Shown piece by piece: positions 1-5,055 of a stretch of DNA of 5,516 bases. Source of the stretch: Nanohaloarchaea archaeon PL-Br10_U2g5. Lineage in GTDB: Archaea > Halobacteriota > Halobacteria > Halobacteriales > Haloferacaceae. Under the pieces are notes generated by a model that had not been told where the DNA came from, did no database searches, and worked only from the letters and a program-made list of their open reading frames with translations. The position numbers and the translations under genes are program-made. Location of the stretch: assembly GCA_001564205.1 (NCBI GenBank), contig LKMY01000135.1:1-5516 (forward strand). The letters run 5' to 3'. Within the stretch, counting starts at the first letter, position 1. Every line of letters starts with the position of its first letter.

Positions 1-10
1 AAAAAAACAC
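1..10 (-). terminator. T-run terminator downstream of acn
   Basis: Bases 1-7 are seven A, so the acn transcript reads U7 about 36-42 bases after its stop codon. Archaeal RNA polymerase commonly terminates at such U-runs without needing a strong hairpin. The run may be longer, because it is cut by the window edge. Confidence 0.6.
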
Positions 11-42
11 GAACGAGAGTCGATCGAGCGGTTGCGGTCGGC

Positions 43-2028
43 TCAGTCGTCCGCGGGCGCCGCGCCGGAGTCGTCGGTGTGCTGCTGTTTGACCCACGAG
101 AGCTTCCCGCCGGACGCGAGGATCTCGCGTTCGCGCTCGGAGGCGTCGAGACCGGCCGTGAACTCCCACTCGTCGTTGACGCTGACGGTGAACTCCTCTT
201 GACCGGAGCGGACGCCGGCGGGCACGTCGTCGACGATGTGGATGTCGTCGCCCTGGTTGATCTTCTCGTACGTGTCGGCGTCGATCGCCAGCGGAACGAT
301 ACCGAAGTTGTACAGATTCGCCTTGTGGATGCGGGCGAAGCTCTGTGCGAAGACGGCCTCGATGCCGAGGTACATCGGGCAGAGGGCGGCGTGTTCACGC
401 GAGGAGCCCTGTCCGTAGTTCTCGCCGGCCACGAGAACGCCGCCGTCGGCATCGAGCGAGCGCTGCGCGAACGTGTCGTCGACGCGCGAGAGCGTGAACT
501 CGGAGAGCTTCTCGATGTTCGAGCGGAACTTCAGGATGTCCGCCGTCGCCGGGATGATGTGGTCGGTGGTGATGTTGTCCTCCATCTTGAGGAGCGCCTC
601 ACCGCCGATCTCCGCGTCGATCCCGTCTTTGAGCGGCACGTCACCGATGTTCGGCCCCTTGACGAGGCCGTCGTCGATCGCCTCGCCGGGCGAGATGATG
701 TCGTTGTCGTCGCGACCCATCCCGGGACCGTACTTCGTTCCCATCTCGAGGCCGGGCGCCTCGAGGTCGCCGAGGTCGTCGGCGAGGTCTCGGGGGTCGA
801 CGATCTCACCGGTGATGGCCGCCGCGGTGGCGACCTCGGGCGAGCAGAGGAAGACGGAGTCGTCTTCGATACCGGAGCGACCCTCGAAGTTGCGGTTGAA
901 CGTGCGCAGCGAGACGGAGTCGGAGGCGGGCACGTGGCCGATGCCGATACAGGCACCGCACGTCGCCTCGGAGAAGTTGACGCCGGCCGCCATCATCTCC
1001 GCGGTCCATCCCTCGCGGGCCAGCATCTCGGAGGCCTGCTTGGAGCCGGGCGCGACGATCATCTCGGTCTGTTTGGCGATTCCGCGACCCTCCAGCATCT
1101 TCGCTGCGGGAAGGATGTCCTCGTAGGCGCCGTTGGTACAGGAGCCGACGATGACCTGCTCGACGTCAGTGCCTTCGTACTCGCTGACGGGGGCGACGTT
1201 GTCGGGCATCGACGGGGCGGCGACGAGCGGTTCGAGGTCGGAGAGGTCGACTTCGATCGTCTCCGCGTACTCGGCGTCGTCGTCGGGCTGGAGCTCGACG
1301 TGCTCTTCTTCGCGGTCCTGGCGCGCGAGCCAGTCTTTCGTCTTCTCGTCGGTCGCGAAGATCGAGGAGGTCGCGCCGAGCTCGGTCCCGAGGTTCGTGA
1401 TCGTCGTCCGCTCGGGGATCGAGAGCGCCTCGGCGCCGGAGCCGGTGTACTCGAAGATCTTCCCGACGCCGCCCTTGACGCTCAGCTCGCCCAGCAGGTG
1501 GAGCGCGACATCTTTCGCGGTCGCCCACTCGGGAAGCTCGCCTTCGAGGTGGACGTTGACGACCTCGGGCATCTCGACGTAGTAGGGGCCGCCGCCCATC
1601 GCGACGGCGATGTCGAGCCCGCCGGCACCGATCGCAAGCTGGCCGAGCCCGCCGGGGGTCGGCGTGTGCGAGTCGGAGCCCAAAAGCGTCTTGCCGGGCG
1701 CGGCGAAGTTCTCCTTGTGGACCTGGTGGCAGATGCCGTTACCAGGGCGGGAGAAGTACGCCCCGTAGGTGCCGGCCGCAGAGCGCAGGAATCGGTGGTC
1801 GTCGGTGTTCTTGAAGTCGAACTGGTACGTCTGGTGGTCGCAGTACTGCGCGGCGAGCTCCGTCTGGATCTCGTCGAGGTCGAGCGCCTCGAACTGGAGC
1901 CAGACCATTGTTCCGGTCGTGTCTTGGGTCAGCACTTGGTCGATCTCGATGCCGATCTCTTCGCCGGGCGTCAGTTCGCCCTCGACGAGGTGGTCATCGA
2001 GGATTTTCTCGGTAATCGTTTGTCCCAT
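43..2028 (-). CDS. acn: Aconitate hydratase (short, Aquifex/archaeal type)
   Basis: Cytoplasmic [4Fe-4S] enzyme that interconverts citrate and isocitrate through cis-aconitate in the TCA cycle. The 661 residues match the short archaeal/Aquifex-type aconitase, which is clearly smaller than AcnA-type enzymes of about 900 residues. Residues 1 to about 410 form the cluster- and substrate-binding domains; about 470-640 form the swivel domain. Visible signatures by alignment to mitochondrial aconitase are CDH (63-65), GICHQ (98-102), GSDSHT (117-122), GSCTNG (295-300), ATCGACIG (355-362), NRNFEGR (378-384) and GENYGQGSSREHA (535-547). The three cluster cysteines are therefore C297, C357 and C360, and the catalytic serine lies in GSSRE (541-545). 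The ATG start is supported by the conserved N-terminus and by a TATA box about 30 bases upstream, implying a nearly leaderless mRNA. No key residue is missing. The gene is monocistronic here and divergent from dut. Confidence 0.97.
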   Translation of the reverse strand: MGQTITEKILDDHLVEGELTPGEEIGIEIDQVLTQDTTGTMVWLQFEALDLDEIQTELAAQYCDHQTYQFDFKNTDDHRFLRSAAGTYGAYFSRPGNGICHQVHKENFAAPGKTLLGSDSHTPTPGGLGQLAIGAGGLDIAVAMGGGPYYVEMPEVVNVHLEGELPEWATAKDVALHLLGELSVKGGVGKIFEYTGSGAEALSIPERTTITNLGTELGATSSIFATDEKTKDWLARQDREEEHVELQPDDDAEYAETIEVDLSDLEPLVAAPSMPDNVAPVSEYEGTDVEQVIVGSCTNGAYEDILPAAKMLEGRGIAKQTEMIVAPGSKQASEMLAREGWTAEMMAAGVNFSEATCGACIGIGHVPASDSVSLRTFNRNFEGRSGIEDDSVFLCSPEVATAAAITGEIVDPRDLADDLGDLEAPGLEMGTKYGPGMGRDDNDIISPGEAIDDGLVKGPNIGDVPLKDGIDAEIGGEALLKMEDNITTDHIIPATADILKFRSNIEKLSEFTLSRVDDTFAQRSLDADGGVLVAGENYGQGSSREHAALCPMYLGIEAVFAQSFARIHKANLYNFGIVPLAIDADTYEKINQGDDIHIVDDVPAGVRSGQEEFTVSVNDEWEFTAGLDASEREREILASGGKLSWVKQQHTDDSGAAPADD

Positions 2029-2050
2029 ATCATCCGGAGATGACCTTCCC

Positions 2051-2062
2051 GAGAATATAAAA
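2051..2062 (-). promoter_or_regulatory. Proximal TATA box of acn
   Basis: On the minus strand this reads TTTTATATTCTC, a strong haloarchaeal TATA element. Its centre lies about 29 bases before the acn ATG, so transcription should begin only a few bases before the start codon. No Shine-Dalgarno sequence is present, which fits leaderless translation. Confidence 0.7.
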
Positions 2063-2166
2063 CCCGCGAGTTTCCCGAAAGATCGACCATGTTAGATCGG
2101 TTGAGCCGGCAGATATTGTGCTGAAAACCCTGCGTTGGCACGGCTCATGTTACTGTGAATCGTACT

Positions 2167-2176
2167 GAGAATATAA
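2167..2176 (-). promoter_or_regulatory. Second, distal TATA box pointing towards acn
   Basis: The minus strand reads TTATATTCTC, the same ten bases as in the proximal acn box, 116 bases further upstream and in the same orientation. Initiation about 25 bases downstream would fall near 2147 and give acn an alternative leader of roughly 119 bases. A minus-strand ATG at 2148 sits exactly where such a transcript would start and opens an 18-codon reading frame ending at 2092. That frame has no recognisable product. Confidence 0.4.
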
Positions 2177-2186
2177 GGCCCACAAA

Positions 2187-2200
2187 GGCGGATCTCCGCC
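2187..2200. repeat. Small perfect GC hairpin in the acn-dut gap
   Basis: GGCGGA (2187-2192) and TCCGCC (2195-2200) are perfectly complementary around a 2-base centre. AAA precedes it and GTTTT follows it. It could act as a weak insulating terminator between the divergent promoters or as a protein site; the sequence alone does not decide. Confidence 0.4.
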
Positions 2201-2207
2201 GTTTTAA
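2201..2207 (+). promoter_or_regulatory. Possible distal TATA box for dut
   Basis: GTTTTAA is followed directly by the 2210-2232 near-palindrome. Initiation about 25 bases downstream would start a transcript near 2230 and give dut a leader of about 65 bases. It is a weaker call than the proximal dut box. Confidence 0.3.
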
Positions 2208-2209
2208 GC

Positions 2210-2232
2210 GATCGAACACGAGCGTGTCGATC
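2210..2232. promoter_or_regulatory. Near-palindrome, candidate operator between acn and dut
   Basis: The left arm GATCGAACACG (2210-2220) and right arm CGTGTCGATC (2223-2232) pair over ten base pairs with one bulged A and a 2-base centre. It lies just downstream of the TTTTAA element (2202-2207) and about 34 bases before the proximal dut TATA. That is the usual position of an archaeal repressor site. It could also fold as RNA in a longer dut leader. No known regulator consensus is recognised. Confidence 0.45.
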
Positions 2233-2265
2233 CGATCTGTCCGCCGCGACGTCCGGACGACACCG

Positions 2266-2271
2266 TTTAGT
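2266..2271 (+). promoter_or_regulatory. Proximal TATA-like box of dut
   Basis: TTTAGT is centred about 27 bases before the dut ATG, the spacing expected for a leaderless haloarchaeal transcript. No ribosome-binding sequence lies between it and the start. Confidence 0.5.
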
Positions 2272-2294
2272 CTCGCCCGCGGATCCGTGCAGAT

Positions 2295-2768
2295 ATGTTC
2301 GACTCAGGCGCGTCGGTGGCGGCGGCGTTGGAAGCGGGCGGCGCGGCACTCACCGATGCACAGCGGCAGCCGAACGGTGTTGATCTCACGCTCGGGGCGG
2401 TCTTCGAGCAGACGACGCCGGGAGTCATTGGCCGCGACGGAAAAGGCGTCGGCGAGCGCGCGGAGCGCACGTCCGACGACGGGACGTATCGACTCGAGCC
2501 GGGGACGTACGTGGTCCGATACGGCGAGCCGGTGCGGATCCCAGACGAACGAATCGGTTTCGTGCTCCCGCGATCCACGCTACTCAGGAACTCGTGTACG
2601 CTCGATACGGCGGTTTGGGACGCTGGCTACGAGGGTGTCGGCGAAGGGCGTCTCGACGTCGGTCACGCGATCGAGATCGAGCCGGGAGCCCGGATCGCAC
2701 AGATAGTGTTCGCCCGCGCCGACCACGAGGAGACGTACGACGGCGAGTACCAAGGCGAAAACCTCTGA
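2295..2768 (+). CDS. dut: Probable dUTP diphosphatase (archaeal dUTPase subfamily)
   Basis: Predicted cytosolic enzyme that hydrolyses dUTP to dUMP and pyrophosphate, keeping uracil out of DNA and feeding dTMP synthesis. The 157 residues match the short archaeal dUTPases of the dCTP deaminase/dUTPase superfamily, which act as homotrimers. Seen in order: QPNGVDLTLG (25-34), the phosphate-binding LPRSTLLRNS (91-100), VWDAGYEG (107-114) with D109 in the position of the dUTPase motif III aspartate, GARIAQIVF (131-139), and a C-terminal YDGEYQGE (148-155) that resembles the lid closing over the triphosphate. In dCTP deaminases the DPGxxG motif is followed five residues later by the catalytic glutamate; here my alignment places R119 there, with E117 nearby. 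I therefore favour dUTPase over deaminase, though a shifted glutamate cannot be excluded. The ATG start fits both the TATA spacing and the family's N-terminus. No partner gene follows closely. Confidence 0.85.
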   Translation: MFDSGASVAAALEAGGAALTDAQRQPNGVDLTLGAVFEQTTPGVIGRDGKGVGERAERTSDDGTYRLEPGTYVVRYGEPVRIPDERIGFVLPRSTLLRNSCTLDTAVWDAGYEGVGEGRLDVGHAIEIEPGARIAQIVFARADHEETYDGEYQGENL

Positions 2769-2781
2769 GACGAGCGGCAGA

Positions 2782-2817
2782 ACGGAGGGAGAGATCCGTA
2801 TCTATTGGCGTTTTCTT
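2782..2817 (+). terminator. Possible terminator after dut
   Basis: ACGGA (2782-2786) and TCCGT (2795-2799) form a 5-bp hairpin 14 bases after the dut stop. A pyrimidine tract TTTTCTT follows at 2811-2817. The T-run is short, so the call is tentative. Confidence 0.35.
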
Positions 2818-2867
2818 CGACACCGTCGATCAGGGTTCCACGGCAGATACTACCACGGCTCGCCGAC

Positions 2868-2894
2868 AGCGCTATCGACACGCTGGTGAGCGCT
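2868..2894. promoter_or_regulatory. Paired AGCGCT palindromes upstream of the zinc-ribbon gene
   Basis: Two identical self-complementary AGCGCT hexamers (2868-2873 and 2889-2894) have centres exactly 21 bases apart, about two helical turns. They lie about 30 bases upstream of the predicted TATA. A dimeric regulator could bind both on one face of the helix. Chance occurrence in GC-rich DNA is quite possible. Confidence 0.25.
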
Positions 2895-2920
2895 CCGCCA
2901 TCGCCGTCGGTAGGACGGTC

Positions 2921-2927
2921 ATACATA
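2921..2927 (+). promoter_or_regulatory. TATA-like box for the 2953 gene
   Basis: ATACATA is centred 29 bases before the ATG, which predicts an mRNA with almost no leader. No Shine-Dalgarno sequence is visible. Confidence 0.45.
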
Positions 2928-2952
2928 CGACCGATCCACCCTCATAACGGGT

Positions 2953-3867
2953 ATGACGGCTTCACACGATACGCCTCGCAGGGCATCGCATTCTGCGTCT
3001 CCGCCTCGCACCGGACTCGACCGTTTCCGACGCCCGGAGTACACCGGCGAGAATCGGTGTCTCCCCTGTACCGTGGTCAACGCCGCTATCGCCGTGATCG
3101 TCGCGGGTGCTGTCGGCGGCGTTGTCGCCGTCGAACTCGGTGTTCTCGTCTTCGCCGCTGCTCTCGTGGCGATCTGGCTCCGCGGCTACCTCGTCCCCGG
3201 CACCCCTGAGCTCACGAAGCGGTACCTCCCCGAGCGCGTGCTGCGGCTGTTCGGGAAGGGGCGCGACTCGCCGCCGCCGGCGGCGGTCGACGCCGAGTCG
3301 TATCTGCTGTCGTCGTCAGTGCTCGTCGACACGCCGGACGGAGTCGACCTCACGTTCGCGCCGTGGTTCGCGTCGGCGTGGCGAGCGCATCTCGCTGCGT
3401 TACGCGAGAGAGGCGGCGAGGATAACGGCTCATCCGGTGGCTCCGCTGAAGCCCCCCACGGCCCTGATCCGGATATCGCGGCGCTCGCCGCGATCACTGA
3501 TATCGATGCGGAACTCCTCTCCATCGACTGGCGGGACGGCGCAGCGTTCGCGCGTGCCGACGGCGAGCGGATCGGTCATTGGGAATCGCGGGCCGCGTTC
3601 CTCGCCGACGTCGCCGCCGACCGGGCGTTGACCGACGGGCTCGACGACTGGATGGATCTCCCGATTGCGGCCCGTAGCGCCGTTCTCGGAGCGGTTCGGC
3701 TGTTCGTCGAGGAGTGTCCCGCCTGCGAGGGCACGGTCGCGCTCGAAGAACGGGTCGTCGAGTCCTGCTGTACGAGCTACGACGTGGTCGCCGGCCGGTG
3801 TACGGGCTGCAACGAGCGCCTGTTCGAGATGGACCTGCCGCCGTCGCTCACGGCGGAGTCGGTGTGA
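2953..3867 (+). CDS. Unrecognised membrane protein with CxxC and zinc-ribbon-like tail
   Basis: I do not recognise a named family; it looks like a conserved haloarchaeal hypothetical. Of 304 residues, 1-25 are polar and probably disordered. Residues 28-43, RPEYTGENRCLPCTVV, contain C36-x2-C39 directly before two hydrophobic stretches (about 44-60 and 62-77), which form a membrane hairpin or one long segment. A basic juxtamembrane part follows (about 78-104). The soluble region 112-250 is interrupted by a Gly/Ser-rich linker (153-171). The tail holds C255-x2-C258, C272-C273 and C283-x2-C286, resembling a zinc ribbon. The paired CxxC motifs suggest metal binding or redox activity, but no catalytic motif is seen. 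ATG 2953 suits the TATA box; a later start would still keep the conserved RPEYTGENRC block only if it lay before residue 28. It stands alone, 184 bases after dut and convergent with the regulator gene. Confidence 0.8.
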   Translation: MTASHDTPRRASHSASPPRTGLDRFRRPEYTGENRCLPCTVVNAAIAVIVAGAVGGVVAVELGVLVFAAALVAIWLRGYLVPGTPELTKRYLPERVLRLFGKGRDSPPPAAVDAESYLLSSSVLVDTPDGVDLTFAPWFASAWRAHLAALRERGGEDNGSSGGSAEAPHGPDPDIAALAAITDIDAELLSIDWRDGAAFARADGERIGHWESRAAFLADVAADRALTDGLDDWMDLPIAARSAVLGAVRLFVEECPACEGTVALEERVVESCCTSYDVVAGRCTGCNERLFEMDLPPSLTAESV

Positions 3868-3873
3868 GTGTCG

Positions 3874-3918
3874 GATTTCGATGCCGAATCGTCAGTAGTC
3901 CACGACCGGAAAGCCGGT
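3874..3918 (+). terminator. Hairpin pair after the 2953 gene
   Basis: Seven bases after the stop, GATTTCG (3874-3880) pairs with CGAATC (3885-3890) with one bulged T and an ATGC loop. A second hairpin, ACCGG-AAAG-CCGGT, lies at 3905-3918. Neither has a following T-run, so they may be transcript-end or mRNA-stability structures rather than true terminators. Confidence 0.3.
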
Positions 3919-3944
3919 ACAGTCAGTACATCTCCCTACAGCAA

Positions 3945-4036
3945 CACACCTCACGCCTCCCCAGCCTCGGCAGACGCGCCGACGCGCGCTTATGCTCGCG
4001 CCAACGCGCTGCTTGCGGACACCCAGTTATAAACTG
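3945..4036. other. GC-rich convergent spacer with orphan palindromic TATA
   Basis: No gene is evident between the two convergent genes. The segment holds a C-rich tract (3947-3970), GACGCGC repeated at 3973-3987 (the last copy also the left arm of a GCGCG/CGCGC inverted repeat, 3984-4001), and CAGTT-ATA-AACTG (4024-4036). On the minus strand the last reads GTTTATAAC, a good haloarchaeal TATA. No start codon is found where it would initiate, near 4004. It could drive a non-coding RNA, or be chance. Confidence 0.25.
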
Positions 4037-4069
4037 CTCTCTGTACGCGCACGCCTGCCGCCCCTGCGC

Positions 4070-4603
4070 TCACCGGAGCGCGCGAAGCTGCCGGACCACC
4101 GAAAAGCGGTTTATCCACAGCTGATACGCGCCCGCAGCGGCGAACGACGCCAGAAAGAGGCTCGTCCACAACACCGGGTCGACCGCGGAGACCAAAGGGA
4201 CGTCGAGCAGTGCCGCGAGCAGCACGGTCAGCGAGACGACACCGAGCGCCCGATACAGCTCCGACCACGTGACGCCGCCCTTCGCGATGATCTCAGTATA
4301 TAACGACACGTCGCGTGCGTGTCGCGACAGTTCGATCGTCTGCATCTCGCGGTCGTACGTGACGACGCCGAGGTCCTCCAGTTTCGGGAGATGTGTCTGG
4401 ACGAGCGAGGTGTAGACGCTCTCGCGACACCGCTTCGGTGCCGGGCTCTCTCCCGTCTCGCGGTCCGCGACGAGCGTCGACAGCTCGTGGACGGTGACGA
4501 CGCCGCCGACGGCCCCGAGCTGTTCGAGGGCCCGTCGGCGGCGTTCGTTCGCGAGGACGGCGTACACCTGTTCCGCTGGCAGGATATCAGATCGGAGTTT
4601 CAT
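4070..4603 (-). CDS. Winged-helix regulator with two C-terminal membrane segments
   Basis: Predicted membrane-tethered transcription regulator of a haloarchaeal-specific family (I believe the DUF7344 type). Residues 10-90 form the winged helix: VYAVLANERRRRALEQL (13-29) is the typical haloarchaeal opening helix, TVHELSTLVADRE (37-49) the second, and KRCRESVYTSLVQTHLPKLE (57-76) the recognition region, followed by the wing GVVTYDREMQTIELS (79-93). Two hydrophobic segments at about 117-136 and 141-162 anchor it, with a basic tail (NRFSVVRQLRALR). The DNA-binding part should therefore face the cytoplasm. The start is fixed by a GGAGG ribosome-binding sequence 7 bases upstream, preceded by a perfect hairpin. 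It is divergent from the secreted-protein gene at 5056, so that gene and its own promoter are plausible targets; this is inferred from context. No ligand domain is visible. Confidence 0.85.
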   Translation of the reverse strand: MKLRSDILPAEQVYAVLANERRRRALEQLGAVGGVVTVHELSTLVADRETGESPAPKRCRESVYTSLVQTHLPKLEDLGVVTYDREMQTIELSRHARDVSLYTEIIAKGGVTWSELYRALGVVSLTVLLAALLDVPLVSAVDPVLWTSLFLASFAAAGAYQLWINRFSVVRQLRALR

Positions 4604-4610
4604 TTAGTGG

Positions 4611-4615
4611 CCTCC
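4611..4615 (-). promoter_or_regulatory. Shine-Dalgarno of the wHTH regulator
   Basis: The minus strand reads GGGAGG then CCACTAA then ATG, giving a near-ideal GGAGG with 7-base spacing. Most starts in this window look leaderless, so this one stands out. It implies a transcript with a real leader and fixes the start at 4603. Confidence 0.75.
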
Positions 4616-4642
4616 CGACGGGTCGCTCGGCGCGCCCGTCGG
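4615..4642 (-). promoter_or_regulatory. Perfect 8-bp hairpin abutting the Shine-Dalgarno
   Basis: CCGACGGG and CCCGTCGG form a perfect 8-bp stem with a 12-base loop, and the last stem base overlaps the first G of GGAGG. In the mRNA the folded stem would sit directly against the ribosome-binding site. As DNA it could equally be a dimeric regulator's site, for instance autoregulation. Confidence 0.5.
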
Positions 4643-4670
4643 TTGTTGGTCTCCCTGTCTCCGGATTGGG

Positions 4671-4682
4671 GCATATGTATGC
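4671..4682 (-). promoter_or_regulatory. Likely TATA region of the wHTH regulator
   Basis: GCATACATATGC on the minus strand is itself an inverted repeat (GCATA/TATGC). Transcription starting about 26 bases downstream, near 4650, would give a leader of about 47 bases containing the hairpin and Shine-Dalgarno. No TATA exists at the leaderless position, where the sequence is GC-rich. Confidence 0.4.
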
Positions 4683-4937
4683 GTTCGTTACCCGTTTTCT
4701 GGCGGATCCTGTCGCGGCCGGATCACGCCGGATATCGGAGCGGAAATCAGCATACTGCGGCTCGATCGATACCGGCTACCACTCCCCACCGTCCACTGGG
4801 ACAGCTTTCGATACGGCAGGAAACTCGTACCGCTCAGTCTGCCCGAAGTACGGTGTTCGTTCCGTCGGTTCTGCCTCCGGTAGGGGTTCCGAACCGCCGA
4901 TCGAACGGCTCGTTGAACCGGGTCACACGGCCCATTC

Positions 4938-4966
4938 CACCGTGTCGAACCCTTCGTTCGACGGTG
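4938..4966. promoter_or_regulatory. GTCGAAC-N5-GTTCGAC inverted repeat
   Basis: GTCGAAC (4944-4950) and GTTCGAC (4956-4962) are perfectly complementary around CCTTC. Outer bases CACCG (4938-4942) and CGGTG (4962-4966) extend the symmetry if two left-arm bases bulge. It lies about 90 bases before the secreted-protein ATG and just upstream of a weak TATA-like element. It is a good candidate operator for a dimeric regulator such as the neighbouring wHTH protein. Confidence 0.5.
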
Positions 4967-4979
4967 ACGTGGCTGCTCG

Positions 4980-4986
4980 TAACTAG
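4980..4986 (+). promoter_or_regulatory. Weak TATA-like element for the secreted-protein gene
   Basis: TAACTAG is the most AT-rich element in a sensible place and would start transcription near 5009, leaving a leader of about 47 bases. An alternative is TAACCGATAC (5011-5020), with a leader of about 14 bases. Both are weak, and no Shine-Dalgarno precedes the ATG. Confidence 0.22.
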
Positions 4987-5055
4987 GTGGGTATCCCGCT
5001 GAGAGGGGAGTAACCGATACGCTCCCGGACGGCAGCGCGTCGGACAAAACCAATC

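Larger units (their letters stand above)
4604..5055. other. Long divergent non-coding region
   Basis: The 452 bases between the regulator and the secreted-protein gene hold no convincing gene. Open frames exist on both strands but encode Arg/Ser-rich proteins without recognisable motifs. The contents are the regulator's leader and TATA, a GGTTC-C-GAACC palindrome (4885-4895), the strong inverted repeat at 4938-4966, and a leader-like segment before 5056. The length suggests multi-signal control, or an eroded gene. Confidence 0.6.

Noticed and set aside
79..2043. 654-codon open frame on the plus strand opposite acn
   Set aside because: It is the complementary-strand shadow of a GC-rich gene with strong third-position bias. 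The translation is Val/Asp/Arg/Leu-rich with no motifs, while the minus strand encodes an aconitase with all signatures.
2092..2349. 85-codon minus-strand frame across the dut start
   Set aside because: Most of it is antisense to dut and its promoter, and the start lies inside dut. Only the last 18 codons are noted, as a possible leaderless mini-ORF.
2838..2859. CCACGGC direct repeat 15 bases apart in the dut downstream gap
   Set aside because: Seven bases is too short to stand out in GC-rich sequence, and no flanking symmetry supports it.
2594..2947. 117-codon Arg-rich frame overlapping the end of dut
   Set aside because: It is an out-of-frame shadow of dut, extremely Arg-rich, without independent signals.
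2805..3209. 134-codon frame starting before the membrane-protein gene
   Set aside because: It overlaps the membrane-protein gene out of frame. The continuing frame with the hydrophobic hairpin and cysteine clusters is the better coding choice.
4666..4986. 106-codon plus-strand frame within the divergent region
   Set aside because: It begins at a TTG without a good promoter or ribosome site. The composition is Ser/Arg/Gly-rich with no recognisable domain, and it overlaps the inverted repeat.
4319..5002. 227-codon plus-strand frame across the regulator start and the divergent region
   Set aside because: Its first part is antisense to the clearly recognisable winged helix, and the remainder has no motif or plausible start context.
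4688..5053. 121-codon minus-strand frame in the divergent region
   Set aside because: It is Arg/Ser/Pro-rich as expected for chance frames in GC-rich DNA, with no motif, and it overlaps the leader of the 5056 gene.
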